64,000 bases of DNA from CAIXSC01 sp046349915 (GTDB taxonomy: Bacteria; Planctomycetota; Planctomycetia; Pirellulales; Pirellulaceae): NCBI GenBank assembly GCA_046349915.1, contig JAXMBL010000006.1:310001-374000 (forward strand). Direction: 5' to 3'. Below the pieces are notes generated by a model, which was not told the DNA's origin, ran no database searches, and worked only from the letters and a program-made list of their open reading frames with translations. Positions 16,821-25,087 of this stretch are shown here, piece by piece; position 1 is the stretch's first letter, and every line of letters starts with the position of its first letter. The position numbers were made by a program, and so were the translations under genes.

Positions 16821-18482
16821 CTAGTGATTCCACGAGAATTCAGTGCTGTTGATCAGCACCCAGAATAGATCTTCCAAGGCGCCGATTCGTTCGTTGCCAC
16901 GCATCGACTGAAGTCGGTTCGCGAAATGTTCCGACTCTTCGTACGAGGGCCTTCGAGTCAGGACGGCGAGGTAGGCGGTTTCGACCGCTTTCCGATCGTC
17001 TGGGGCGAGCACCGCGATGCGAGTGGCGGCGTTGAGCACCAGGTTTTCCTGAGTCCGTTCCTTGACGAGTTCACCGTTCATCATCAGTAGGCGTTGGGGG
17101 ATTGTCCCGCCGCGATCCTCGAATTCATCTTCCCCCGTGTCGCCGTAGCGTTTTACAAATTCATCGGTTTGCCCTGCCTTCATGAGCTTGCGAACGATGT
17201 GAGCGTCGCCGTCGACGGGGGTGAGCGTCGAGGCTTGAAAGACGGCCCCCGCAACCTGTTCGGGTCGAAGACGCGTGAGTGGGAAGGACGCCCAGTGTTT
17301 CTCGTGTTCCTCAGTCAATTCAAACTCGGCCTGACTGTCCCGCAGGAAGGCCTGATTGGCGACCATGAGCCGCAAGAGGCGGCGAACGTCGTAGCCGCGA
17401 GCGACGAAGTCATCCGCCAGTATTTCAAGCACGGGTGGAAACGGCCCGTGAAGCTTGATGTCGTCGACCGGTTCCACGAGCGGGCGGCCGTAGACAAGCG
17501 CCCAGAAACGATTGACGGTTGCTCGAGCAAAAGGCTTATTCTCCGGGTGAGTCACCCAACGTGCCAGCCGCTCGCGAAGAGTGCCCTCTTGTTCGACATA
17601 GTCGCTCAAGAATGGCGTCTGCGGCTCCACCAGCGTTTCTTCCTCGGCGCCCAGGTACTTGTAGCGATACCCCTTATGCTCTTTGGCATCGCGAATACCG
17701 GCAAGCGAATTACCGACATCGCCATAGAACGCGACCAGTTGGTGAAAATCTCGTTGCTCGCCATCCCGTTGGGAATCGACAGGTCCGAGTCGGACTTTGT
17801 CGAGTCGGTCGTCGTGGCATTGCAGGCAGTCGATGCGCATCCCTAAGAAGGCTCGAGACGTGCGGTTGGCGAGCTTGATGGGATCGGGTCGATTGTCTTG
17901 ATTGGGATCCGCGGTGGCCGTGACGAAATTGACCGCTGGCGAATCGGTCCAGAGACCATCTTCGCTGATGAGTCGCTGAACTAATTCGTTGTAGGCGATG
18001 TCTTGACGATGCAGACGATCGCTGAGCCAGGAGACGAAGCGGCGGCGGCGAAACACCAAAAACGGGCCGAAATCGGTCCCGACATAGGCTCGCGCCAGTC
18101 GTTCCGCGACGTAGTCCGAATAGCGTCGATCTTCGAGCAGATGGCTCAACCACCAAGCGAGTTGCTCGGATTCTGGAACCTGTTCGAGCGCTCGGATCTC
18201 TTCAAGCGAGGGGACAGTCCCTGTCAAGCTGAGCGAGAGACGTCGAGCGAGCGTGAGGTTGTTGGCAGGCGGAGCGGGATCGAGCCCCGTGGTTTTCCAC
18301 TCTTCCTGGAAGGCTTGATTGACTTTATCCAACGTCACCTTGAAATCAGGCGCTGCCGCGGCGGGAGTCAGCGGCGTCAAGTCGCGAGGCGGTTCCACTC
18401 GATCTCGACGCCAGAGGCTGGCGGCCAGCGCCATGACGCCGAGCAGGCAGACGAGGCAGAAGACGATGTCACGTTTTCCCAT
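16821..18482 (-). CDS. DUF1549/DUF1553 planctomycete cytochrome-type protein (pair A)
   Basis: 553 residues from ATG 18482, chosen because MGKRDIVFCLVCLLGVMALAASL is a signal/anchor segment with GGGAG 10 nt upstream; the open frame extends 46 codons further without support. DUF1549 covers roughly residues 45-260 with C219-L-Q-C222-H223, a CxxCH motif of cytochrome c type that could hold heme. DUF1553 follows (RATVNRFWALVYGRPLVEPVDD, LEILADDFVARGYDVRRLLRL, ending in LFWVLINSTEFSWNH). These proteins are exported, almost confined to planctomycetes and relatives, and encoded beside DUF1501 genes; no substrate is established. Shorter than its three relatives in this window and the only one with a retained membrane-anchor-like N-terminus. 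Confidence 0.9.
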   Translation of the reverse strand: MGKRDIVFCLVCLLGVMALAASLWRRDRVEPPRDLTPLTPAAAAPDFKVTLDKVNQAFQEEWKTTGLDPAPPANNLTLARRLSLSLTGTVPSLEEIRALEQVPESEQLAWWLSHLLEDRRYSDYVAERLARAYVGTDFGPFLVFRRRRFVSWLSDRLHRQDIAYNELVQRLISEDGLWTDSPAVNFVTATADPNQDNRPDPIKLANRTSRAFLGMRIDCLQCHDDRLDKVRLGPVDSQRDGEQRDFHQLVAFYGDVGNSLAGIRDAKEHKGYRYKYLGAEEETLVEPQTPFLSDYVEQEGTLRERLARWVTHPENKPFARATVNRFWALVYGRPLVEPVDDIKLHGPFPPVLEILADDFVARGYDVRRLLRLMVANQAFLRDSQAEFELTEEHEKHWASFPLTRLRPEQVAGAVFQASTLTPVDGDAHIVRKLMKAGQTDEFVKRYGDTGEDEFEDRGGTIPQRLLMMNGELVKERTQENLVLNAATRIAVLAPDDRKAVETAYLAVLTRRPSYEESEHFANRLQSMRGNERIGALEDLFWVLINSTEFSWNH

Positions 18483-18664
18483 AAACCATGAACTCCCACG
18501 AAACGCCCGCTCAGGTCGGCGGGTATAGTCGAGCAGTGAGGGCCAATGGAGGCCGCTCGAAATCGAATACCCCGCGAGCCGGAGGGCGGTTTCACGCAAC
18601 CGGCCCCATGGACTCCCCAAGGGGGCCGCGCACGTGAACTCGCATTAAAACGTAAGTAACCTGT

Positions 18665-18682
18665 GATGTAAGAGCTTACATC
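18665..18682. promoter_or_regulatory. 18-bp palindrome in a divergent promoter region
   Basis: GATGTAAG-AG-CTTACATC, perfect 8-bp arms with a 2-nt centre, in the 280-bp interval between the divergent genes starting at 18482 (minus) and 18763 (plus). Size and symmetry fit an operator for a dimeric regulator; the regulator is unknown. Confidence 0.45.
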
Positions 18683-18762
18683 GCGTCCACTTCCCGCAGC
18701 CGCGACGAATACAGTTTACCCACGAAAAGGCCCTCCCTCGGGCCGCGAACAGGGGCTGAAAC

Positions 18763-19956
18763 ATGCTGGAAACAACGGTTGAACTGGAACCCCCTGTTCG
18801 CCTGTACGTGGCGGAGGCGATCGAGGAACGGGTGGAGGTTGTGGAAAGACGGTCGTGGCCGCGTCGGATCTTGAACGGAATCGCGTCCGCGTGGGAATGG
18901 ACGTTTGGGTTGACCAGCCTGTTGGTGGGACTCGCCTTGCTCGCCACCATCCCCATCCTGCAACTGCTTAGCTTGGGCTACATCTTGGAGGTGAGCGGCC
19001 GAGTTGCTCGAACGGGAAGGCTGCGAGACGGGTTTGTGGGGGTTCGCAAAGCGGCTCGGGCGGGCAGCGCCATTCTCGGAACCTGGGCCGTACTGTGGCC
19101 GCTGCGATTGGTTTCCGAAATGTGGTACTCGGCTTGGCTGATTGACCCTACGGGCCGGCAGGCTCGAGGCTGGCGAGTGGCCTTGGTGCTGTTGACGATC
19201 GCCTTGGCGATCCACGTGGCGTGGGCTTTGTTTCGCGGCGGCCGGTTACGGCATTTTCTCTGGCCCGCGCCGCTGGCGTTCCTGCGGCGAGTCTTTCGCG
19301 GCGGGATGTACGCGGAAGCTCGCGACCGCCTGTGGAACTTCGTGGTCAGCCTGCGTCTGCCCTATTACTTCTGGCTGGGAGCTCGCGGGTTTGCGGGAGC
19401 AGTCGCGTGGCTGTTCTTCCCCGTCATTTTGTTGATCGCGGCATTTCACTTGCCGGATGGACCGGCCGTGATCTGCGGCGTGGCCGGCTTCTTGCTGCTC
19501 CCGATCGTCGTTCTCTATTTGCCCTTCCTTCAAGCTCAATTCGCGGCCGAGAATCGCTTAGTAGCTATGTTCGACCTGGGGAAAATCCGGCAGACATTTC
19601 GCCGGGCGCCGTTGGCGTTTTGGCTCTCCCTCCTGATCCTGTTGGCGTTCGCTTTGCCTCCGTATTTGCTGAAGATCGAATTCGTGGAACGGGAGATCGC
19701 GGGCGTGGAGAGTCTGGTGTTCGTCGCCTTCATGGCGCCCGCTCGCCTGCTCGCCGGCTGGGCGGTGGGACTGGGGCGGAAGCGAGTGCAACCGAGATTT
19801 TTTCTGCTGCGTTGGCTGGGCCGCTTCGGCATGCTCCCGCTCGTCCTGTTTTACGCACTCATTGTCTACTTGAGCCGCTACACTTCGTGGTACGGTTCGT
19901 GGAGTTTGTTTGAGCAGCACGCCTTCCTGCTGCCCGTGCCGTTCCTGGGATTGTAG
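18763..19956 (+). CDS. Multi-pass membrane protein of unknown function
   Basis: 397 residues; ATG 18763. After a 45-residue cytoplasmic N-terminus there are about seven or eight hydrophobic segments: around 48-70 (TFGLTSLLVGLALLATIPIL), 100-120, 145-160, 205-225, 230-255, 285-305, 320-335 and 360-378. GYILEVSGRVARTGRLRDGF near residue 75 resembles the start of DUF4013-type planctomycete membrane proteins, but I cannot be sure of the family. No catalytic motif is visible. The S41 protease gene starts 45 nt after its stop, so the two are likely co-transcribed. Confidence 0.75.
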   Translation: MLETTVELEPPVRLYVAEAIEERVEVVERRSWPRRILNGIASAWEWTFGLTSLLVGLALLATIPILQLLSLGYILEVSGRVARTGRLRDGFVGVRKAARAGSAILGTWAVLWPLRLVSEMWYSAWLIDPTGRQARGWRVALVLLTIALAIHVAWALFRGGRLRHFLWPAPLAFLRRVFRGGMYAEARDRLWNFVVSLRLPYYFWLGARGFAGAVAWLFFPVILLIAAFHLPDGPAVICGVAGFLLLPIVVLYLPFLQAQFAAENRLVAMFDLGKIRQTFRRAPLAFWLSLLILLAFALPPYLLKIEFVEREIAGVESLVFVAFMAPARLLAGWAVGLGRKRVQPRFFLLRWLGRFGMLPLVLFYALIVYLSRYTSWYGSWSLFEQHAFLLPVPFLGL

Positions 19957-20000
19957 AATGCCGAGCGAATCGGCTTCTTCGCTCGCTCCCGGACTACGAC

Positions 20001-21536
20001 ATGCTCGCTCGAAACTTGATCTGGACCATGGTCGTCTCGGCCGTTTCACTGGCCTGTTACCAAAAGGCTCAGTGGAATCGGCACGCCGCTAGCCTGAGCG
20101 AAGCGATGACTCTGATCGAGCGCAATTATCTGGAGCCGATCAGCCAGCGAGTGCTGTACGAGAACGCGATGCGCGGCATGGTCGGTTCGCTCGACCCTCA
20201 CTCGGGCTACATCAGCCCCAAGGAGTACGACGAGTTTCGCCAGGTCTTGGATCAGCAGTTTGGCGGAATTGGCGTCATCGTCGAGCGAGATTTAGAGACT
20301 CAGCGGTTGACGGTCATTATGCCGCTTCCCAATTCACCGGCTCAAAAAGCGGGCCTACGAGCAGGCGATGCCATTCTGGCGATCGATGGCGTGAAGATCG
20401 GCGAGACGAAATTGTCGGAAGCGGTCGAGCGGATTCATGGCCCCGTCGGAACCTCGGTTGCGCTCGAAGTACTCGCGCCCCAGGCCGAAAACACTCGGGA
20501 AATACGCATCACCAGGGCGGAAATTCCCACCGATTCGGTGCTCGGAGATGCTCGCCGTTCGGACGGGTCATGGGACTTCTTCCTGCAAGAGGATTCGCGC
20601 ATTCTCTACTTGCGAGTCACCTCGTTTGGCGAGCGGACGGCCGATGAGATGCGTGCCGCCTTGAATAGCGTGAATGCGGCCGGTCAACGAGCGACGGCGG
20701 TGATCCTCGATTTCCGCGACAACGCTGGCGGACTCGTCCCAGCCGCGGTCAGCGTCTGCGACATGCTGTTGGATCATGGAGTCATCGTAAAGACTCGGGG
20801 ACGAGGCGGCGTTGAACTTCGCAGCTACGAGGCCCAACCCGATCTCGAACTCCCCGCCAACATTCCCGTGGCGGTGCTCATCAATGGTTCGTCGGCGAGT
20901 GCCAGCGAGATTGTCGCCGCCTGCTTGCAAGACCATGGTCGAGCGATGGTGATCGGCGAGCGGAGTTGGGGCAAAGGGACCGTCCAGACCATTATCGAAC
21001 TGGACGCTCGCAGCGCCCTGCGGCTGACCACCGCCACCTACTGGCGCCCCAGCGACCGCAACATCCATCGCGCGAAAGACGCTCCCGAGTCGGCCGACTG
21101 GGGCGTTAGGCCCGACGAGGGACAGTTGGTGGCGATTCCCGAAGCCGACCGAATCAAGATTCAGCGATATCGGTCGTATCGCGATGTCTATCGAGCCCCC
21201 TCGTCTTCGCCGTCTCCAGCAACTACCGCCCCCTCCGAACCTAGCAGCCCGCAACCGAAACCAGGGGACGAAACGTCATCTCCAAGCAATAACTCGGAGG
21301 CGACGTCGCCCGACGCAGAGTCGCCAGCGCCAGAGTCGCCAGTGGTAAAGTCACCCGAGCCCAAGGCCCAGGAACTGGCCGCTCCTGGGGAAGAAATCGC
21401 TGAACCAGCGACACCCGAGGCGGCAGCGAGCGGGCCGCCACAGCCGATCGATGATCCTCAGTTCCGCCGAGCGGTCGAATTACTGCAAGGCAAGCTGAAT
21501 GGCGCCGGCGGCGGCGGTTCGACAGGCTCGAATTAG
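20001..21536 (+). CDS. S41-family C-terminal processing protease
   Basis: 511 residues. An N-terminal hydrophobic segment (residues 5-20) targets it to the periplasm. NYLEPISQRVLYENAMRGM and SLDPHSGYISPKEYDEF are typical of the CtpA/Prc family entry. A PDZ domain spans about 85-165 (VIMPLPNSPAQKAGLRAGD). The protease core has the catalytic serine S300 in NGSSASASEIV and lysine K325 in GERSWGKGT, 25 residues apart as in characterised Ctp enzymes. The last 110 residues are a Pro/Ser/Glu-rich tail and are not part of the fold. It cleaves envelope proteins near their C-terminus; natural substrates are unknown here. It lies 44 nt after the membrane-protein gene. A second S41 protease is at 40563-42275. 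Confidence 0.92.
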   Translation: MLARNLIWTMVVSAVSLACYQKAQWNRHAASLSEAMTLIERNYLEPISQRVLYENAMRGMVGSLDPHSGYISPKEYDEFRQVLDQQFGGIGVIVERDLETQRLTVIMPLPNSPAQKAGLRAGDAILAIDGVKIGETKLSEAVERIHGPVGTSVALEVLAPQAENTREIRITRAEIPTDSVLGDARRSDGSWDFFLQEDSRILYLRVTSFGERTADEMRAALNSVNAAGQRATAVILDFRDNAGGLVPAAVSVCDMLLDHGVIVKTRGRGGVELRSYEAQPDLELPANIPVAVLINGSSASASEIVAACLQDHGRAMVIGERSWGKGTVQTIIELDARSALRLTTATYWRPSDRNIHRAKDAPESADWGVRPDEGQLVAIPEADRIKIQRYRSYRDVYRAPSSSPSPATTAPSEPSSPQPKPGDETSSPSNNSEATSPDAESPAPESPVVKSPEPKAQELAAPGEEIAEPATPEAAASGPPQPIDDPQFRRAVELLQGKLNGAGGGGSTGSN

Positions 21537-21557
21537 CCTATAGAGTGCCGCGACCAA

Positions 21558-22787
21558 TCACTTACGATCGACTAAGAATGTACCGTTGTCGGCGACATTC
21601 ATGAGCGGTGCGTAGTAGCCTCGTTCGGCCGTCGAGCAGCCGGGGGTCCAGATGAGCCCGACCGAGACGTTCCAACTCTCTTGAGCATGACCCGCGTCGA
21701 GTCCCATGCCCGGCGCCTCGGCGGGGACCAGGAAGGTGAAGCCCGACTGGACGGCCCAACGCTCGTTGATTTGCATCACCGACTCGGCGCCAAGCAGTCC
21801 GTCGCTTTGACTGGTGAAACCCGCGAACGCTCGCAGCGTGTTCGCTTCGCAATCGCCGAAGCGAAGGCGATAGAATCCGACATACCAGTCGGTCGTCTGC
21901 CACGATTCGTCGACGATTCCGCCTTGGTTTCCGGGGATCGGGCGAAACTCACTGGCTGCCGTGGCGGTTCCCGTTCCCGAGGCGAAAGCGAGTCCAACCT
22001 CATGATCGCACTCGCCTCGCCAACTGATCTCGCCGCGCAACTGCATCAAGTCCGCCTCGAAATACCAGTCTTCATGCAACCAATCGACAACCAATCCCCA
22101 TTGAAGCCCCCGATCCACTCGATGGAAAAGCCCCGTCGTCAGAAAGATCTGATGGCGACTCTCGAGCGAAAAGGTCGTCCCCGATAGATTGCTTTGGGTG
22201 AGTCGAGCGCCGACCTGCCAACCGACTTCCGTCGGAATGCCCAGCGGCAGCATGGCGCCATGATTGATCGCTTCGTAGATTCCGAAACTCCCCTGCTCGC
22301 CCCGGTTCGCAGGGCCAGTAAACCCGTGTACGCCACCCAAGAATTGCCAATTGCGAAACGCCGCTTCGCAAAAATCGGGCGAGCATTCGTCGTAGCCCAA
22401 ACTCATGCCATTCCAGATCCCGGGCTCGTCGTGATTTTCCGTCCAGTTCCCCTCGCCGGGCGCCTGCCTCCATTCGTACTCAGCCGCGCCCGGTTCCGGT
22501 TCCGCTCCTGCCACGACGGGCGAGTCGACTTTTCGCCAGCCGTTGGAAGCGGCCCACTGCTCGTGCTTGGGCACAAAGCCTGCCGTAACCGTGGTCGCTC
22601 GCCGTTTGGACGGCGCCCCGTGAACCGCTCCCTGCACGGACCACTGAGGATTGGCTGAGCCGAGCATCACTTCGCGTCCAGCCATCTCTTGCGATACGGC
22701 CGTCGACTCATGACCGATAGACGCAGCACCGAACGCGAATGCGAAAGCGGCAGCAAAGACAAGCGGAAGCAAACGCAATGACTTCAT
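21558..22787 (-). CDS. Secreted planctomycete beta-rich (outer-membrane barrel-like) protein
   Basis: 409 residues; ATG 22787. MKSLRLLPLVFAAAFAFAFGAAS is a signal peptide. From residue 120 there are alternating hydrophobic strands with aromatic ends (WQFLGGVHGFTG, GWQVGARLTQSN, GLQWGLVVDWLHEDWYF, DWYVGFYRLRFGD, WAVQSGFTFLVP), ending in NVSVGLIWTPGC. This pattern and the motif GFTGPANRG...GSFG recall planctomycete-only families such as DUF6666; the assignment is tentative. Four or more cysteines could form disulfides outside the cytoplasm. Convergent with the S41 gene (21 nt between stops). Confidence 0.72.
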   Translation of the reverse strand: MKSLRLLPLVFAAAFAFAFGAASIGHESTAVSQEMAGREVMLGSANPQWSVQGAVHGAPSKRRATTVTAGFVPKHEQWAASNGWRKVDSPVVAGAEPEPGAAEYEWRQAPGEGNWTENHDEPGIWNGMSLGYDECSPDFCEAAFRNWQFLGGVHGFTGPANRGEQGSFGIYEAINHGAMLPLGIPTEVGWQVGARLTQSNLSGTTFSLESRHQIFLTTGLFHRVDRGLQWGLVVDWLHEDWYFEADLMQLRGEISWRGECDHEVGLAFASGTGTATAASEFRPIPGNQGGIVDESWQTTDWYVGFYRLRFGDCEANTLRAFAGFTSQSDGLLGAESVMQINERWAVQSGFTFLVPAEAPGMGLDAGHAQESWNVSVGLIWTPGCSTAERGYYAPLMNVADNGTFLVDRK

Positions 22788-23000
22788 GATCGGGCCTCAT
22801 GGGCGAATCCCGGTTCGCTCGCAACAGAGCATCCGGGCACGCCCACTTATCGGATTCTTCCCGACCGGAACTTTCGTTAAAGTCAATTTAATCAGAACAG
22901 GCGATGCAGACTGCCTGAATTAACTCGCATGAGTATTGCGATCGCGGGCGGTTGTTTTGGCGCAAGTCCTTTTGAAATAAGTCATTGTGATGTGCTGGGA

Positions 23001-23027
23001 CGGAATTTTTGCGAATTCCGCTACGGG
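23001..23027 (+). repeat. Hairpin family 3, copy 1
   Basis: CGGAATT-TTTGC-GAATTCCG followed by CTACGGG. The same 27-nt layout recurs at 23084-23110, 83 nt away. Both lie downstream of the LamG-like gene on the minus strand. Confidence 0.75.
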
Positions 23028-23083
23028 GGCGTTCGTTGGTGACGCTGGGCGACTTGAGGAGACGTTGGTGCGGGGGAAGGCGG

Positions 23084-23110
23084 CGGAATTCTTGCGAATT
23101 CCGCTACGGG
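23084..23110 (+). repeat. Hairpin family 3, copy 2
   Basis: CGGAATTC-TTGC-GAATTCCG then CTACGGG; differs from copy 1 by one base. Hairpin family 1 starts only 10 nt further on. Confidence 0.75.
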
Positions 23111-23119
23111 AGAAAGGAT

Positions 23120-23143
23120 CGACGGACTGGAAGTCCGTCGTAC
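23120..23143 (+). repeat. Dispersed hairpin family 1, copy 4
   Basis: Perfect 9-bp arms, GGA loop, TAC end; 20 nt beyond the stop codon of the gene at 23164-23874, at the likely end of its transcript. Confidence 0.85.
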
Positions 23144-23163
23144 GTTGCTTTTGGCGTTTGATT

Positions 23164-23874
23164 CTACTTCTTGGGTTTTCCGTGGAGCTTGATGTCGTCC
23201 CAGTCGGTCGTGTCATCGAATGATCCGAGACCAATGCGCCCCCAGGTGAAGGTGGAGTCTTTCGCGGTCATGACGGGAGTTTCCATGTCGTCGTAGTAGA
23301 CCGCGATAGCGCCGTCGGCGACTTTGCGAATGACCTTGATCGTGTGCCAGCGATCATCCCACGGAGTGCCTGGGGTCGTTTTGGTCGAGATCTTTGTCCT
23401 GGGCTTGTCGTTGACGATGAAGATCTGGTTCGCGTGGTCATCCATCTGCTTACCAAGGTGCACATAATAAAAATGTGCCGGGTCTTGATAACCAAAGATC
23501 AAGACCGCGTCGCGGTGCCCGTAATCGGGATGAGTGCTAAGGACTCGCGCGGTCAATTCAAAGTCCTCGACGGGGTATTCCTTCAGCAGCGCCACATTCA
23601 CCGGGCTGCGATGCGGCGGTTTGTACTTGCCCTGTTTGACAAAATGACTGAAGACGTGATTTCCCTGGTCAGCTTTTACTTTCCAGTGAGCCGAGTCGAA
23701 CGGCGCCCAAGCATCGGCGCCTTTCTCGAAGTCGTCGGCGAAGATGAGCGGCAGCTTGCCGTCCTGAGCGAACAACAGACTGGGCGCCGACACGCTGAAC
23801 GCAACGAGCGCTAGCTGGACCATGCCGCTGAGTAGACGGGGAGATTGAGGCAAGAGAGAGAAACAACGGTTCAT
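23164..23874 (-). CDS. Secreted concanavalin-A-like (LamG / DUF1080-type) protein
   Basis: 236 residues; ATG 23874, AGGAG about 11 nt upstream. A signal peptide spans residues 1-37 (GMVQLALVAFSVSAPSLLFAQ). The mature part reads as a jelly-roll sandwich: LIFADDFEKGADAWAPFDSAHWKV, FELTARVLSTHPDYGHRDAVLIFGYQDP, FYYVHLGKQMDDHANQIFIV, WHTIKVIRKVADGAIAVYYDD, GRIGLGSFDDTTDWDDIKL. This is the pattern of planctomycete DUF1080/3-keto-glycoside hydrolase-like and LamG folds, which bind or cleave sugars. No catalytic residues can be assigned safely, so carbohydrate binding is the modest reading. Confidence 0.78.
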   Translation of the reverse strand: MNRCFSLLPQSPRLLSGMVQLALVAFSVSAPSLLFAQDGKLPLIFADDFEKGADAWAPFDSAHWKVKADQGNHVFSHFVKQGKYKPPHRSPVNVALLKEYPVEDFELTARVLSTHPDYGHRDAVLIFGYQDPAHFYYVHLGKQMDDHANQIFIVNDKPRTKISTKTTPGTPWDDRWHTIKVIRKVADGAIAVYYDDMETPVMTAKDSTFTWGRIGLGSFDDTTDWDDIKLHGKPKK

Positions 23875-24143
23875 GACAACTCATGCTCCTGAAGTGAGTG
23901 ACGTTCCCTGCCGGGGACTTGGCGAGCGGCTTTGAATCTAGAGAACCTGCGTCCCTCGGTCAATCTACGCCGTCCGCCGAGTCTGCGGTGGGTTTTCCGA
24001 CCACTAAGAATCTACTGTTCCTCCCGACTGTAGCGGTTCGATGAACGACTGCGGGTGCCGGAGACCGCGCGGCGGTGATTCGACACTTGGTGCGACTCAA
24101 GGGACGTACGCACCAACACACATGTTGGCAGGGGGAATGAACC

Positions 24144-24995
24144 ATGATGGTCAAGGCTCTGGGGTGTTTCGTCGCGGCCGTTTGCTTGTTGACTTGCGCG
24201 GCAGGAATGGCACAGACGCGAGCCACTCCGGCACGCTACTACACGGCGACGTATGGCAGTCCAACAGGCGCCTATTCGTATGCGGGTTATCACCACGGTG
24301 GGTGCGCCGATTGCGGCGTGCCGGGCCCAGCCTGCGGCTGTGATTACGGATGCGGCGGTCCAGGCCGTTGCCACGGCTGCCATCGCTGCTGCCCGAGGAT
24401 CATTCCCGCGCTGGCACGCGGAGTCGGCGCAGTGGCCGACTTCGTGGGCTGCACGCTCGATGTGATCTTCTGCCATCCCGGCGGAGGCTGCGGCGGCTGC
24501 GGGCCTCGCGGTTGCTGCTTGCGTCGCCCGGCATGTGGAACCTGCTGCGGCGGCGGCAGCGATTGCTGTGATGGCGGGTTTGACGGCTACGGTGGCGAGG
24601 TGATCCATGGGGAACCGATGGAAGCTGTCCCCGCTGGCCCTCCCATGCCTGCCCAGGCTCGCGTCTATCGTCCTCACACGACCACTCGCGCCATCGTCTC
24701 GCCGAAGGCCGCTGGCGCCTACCGCACCTCGTCGACGAAGCGACCCGCGTATGCCACGAGCCAAGCCTCGGCTCAGGTCGAGCTGTCGAAGTCGGCCGGT
24801 GCGCCGCGCGAATTGCGGGTGGACGAAGCGAACGCGGTGGCCTTGAATCCGTTCGGTGACGAAGAAGTCGCGGCGCCCGCTCAAGCTCCCTCGGCGCCGA
24901 AGAGCACGGTGCGTTCCGCCAGCCCGACGACGACCAAGTCGGTCGCCGCTAAGGCGCCGAGCCGCACGGCTCCCGCCAACCCGCTGCGTAAGTAA
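24144..24995 (+). CDS. Secreted Gly/Cys-rich protein
   Basis: 283 residues; ATG 24144 (a second ATG follows at once). A signal peptide covers residues 1-24 (GCFVAAVCLLTCAAGMAQ). Residues about 50-145 contain 20 cysteines in Gly-rich context (CGCDYGCGGPGRCHGCHRCC, CGGCGPRGCCLRRPACGTCC), interrupted by a 30-residue non-Cys stretch (IIPALARGVGAVADFV). The C-terminal half is Ala/Ser/Thr/Pro-rich and basic, ending NPLRK. The cysteine density suggests a disulfide cross-linked envelope protein, in line with the cysteine-rich protein envelopes known from planctomycetes; the specific family is not recognised. A second, smaller Cys-rich secreted protein is at 47691-48239. Confidence 0.78.
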   Translation: MMVKALGCFVAAVCLLTCAAGMAQTRATPARYYTATYGSPTGAYSYAGYHHGGCADCGVPGPACGCDYGCGGPGRCHGCHRCCPRIIPALARGVGAVADFVGCTLDVIFCHPGGGCGGCGPRGCCLRRPACGTCCGGGSDCCDGGFDGYGGEVIHGEPMEAVPAGPPMPAQARVYRPHTTTRAIVSPKAAGAYRTSSTKRPAYATSQASAQVELSKSAGAPRELRVDEANAVALNPFGDEEVAAPAQAPSAPKSTVRSASPTTTKSVAAKAPSRTAPANPLRK

Positions 24996-25055
24996 GCTTC
25001 CCGATTGCGATTCTGGAGCGTGATTCTGGATCGCGATTCGCGGAAAGTAACAGAG

Positions 25056-25087
25056 GCTGAGGGCGTTTGCTCTCAGCTTTTTTGTTT
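25056..25087 (+). terminator. Rho-independent terminator of the Gly/Cys-rich gene
   Basis: GCTGAG-GGC-GTTT-GCT-CTCAGC (25056-25077) followed by TTTTTTGTTTT. The T-tract overlaps the last codons of the convergent methyltransferase gene (stop at 25073-25075). Confidence 0.85.

Larger units (their letters stand above)
22788..23163. other. Intergenic region holding three hairpin elements
   Basis: About 375 bases without a gene between two minus-strand genes. The 22788-22915 part is the upstream region of the barrel-like protein below... that is, of the gene starting at 22787. The right half is packed with hairpins at 23001-23027, 23084-23110 and 23120-23143. Confidence 0.6.

Noticed and set aside
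22920..23234. Short frames containing TDFQSVD and similar peptides
   Set aside because: The peptides are translations of hairpin family 1 and recur in unrelated false frames across the window.
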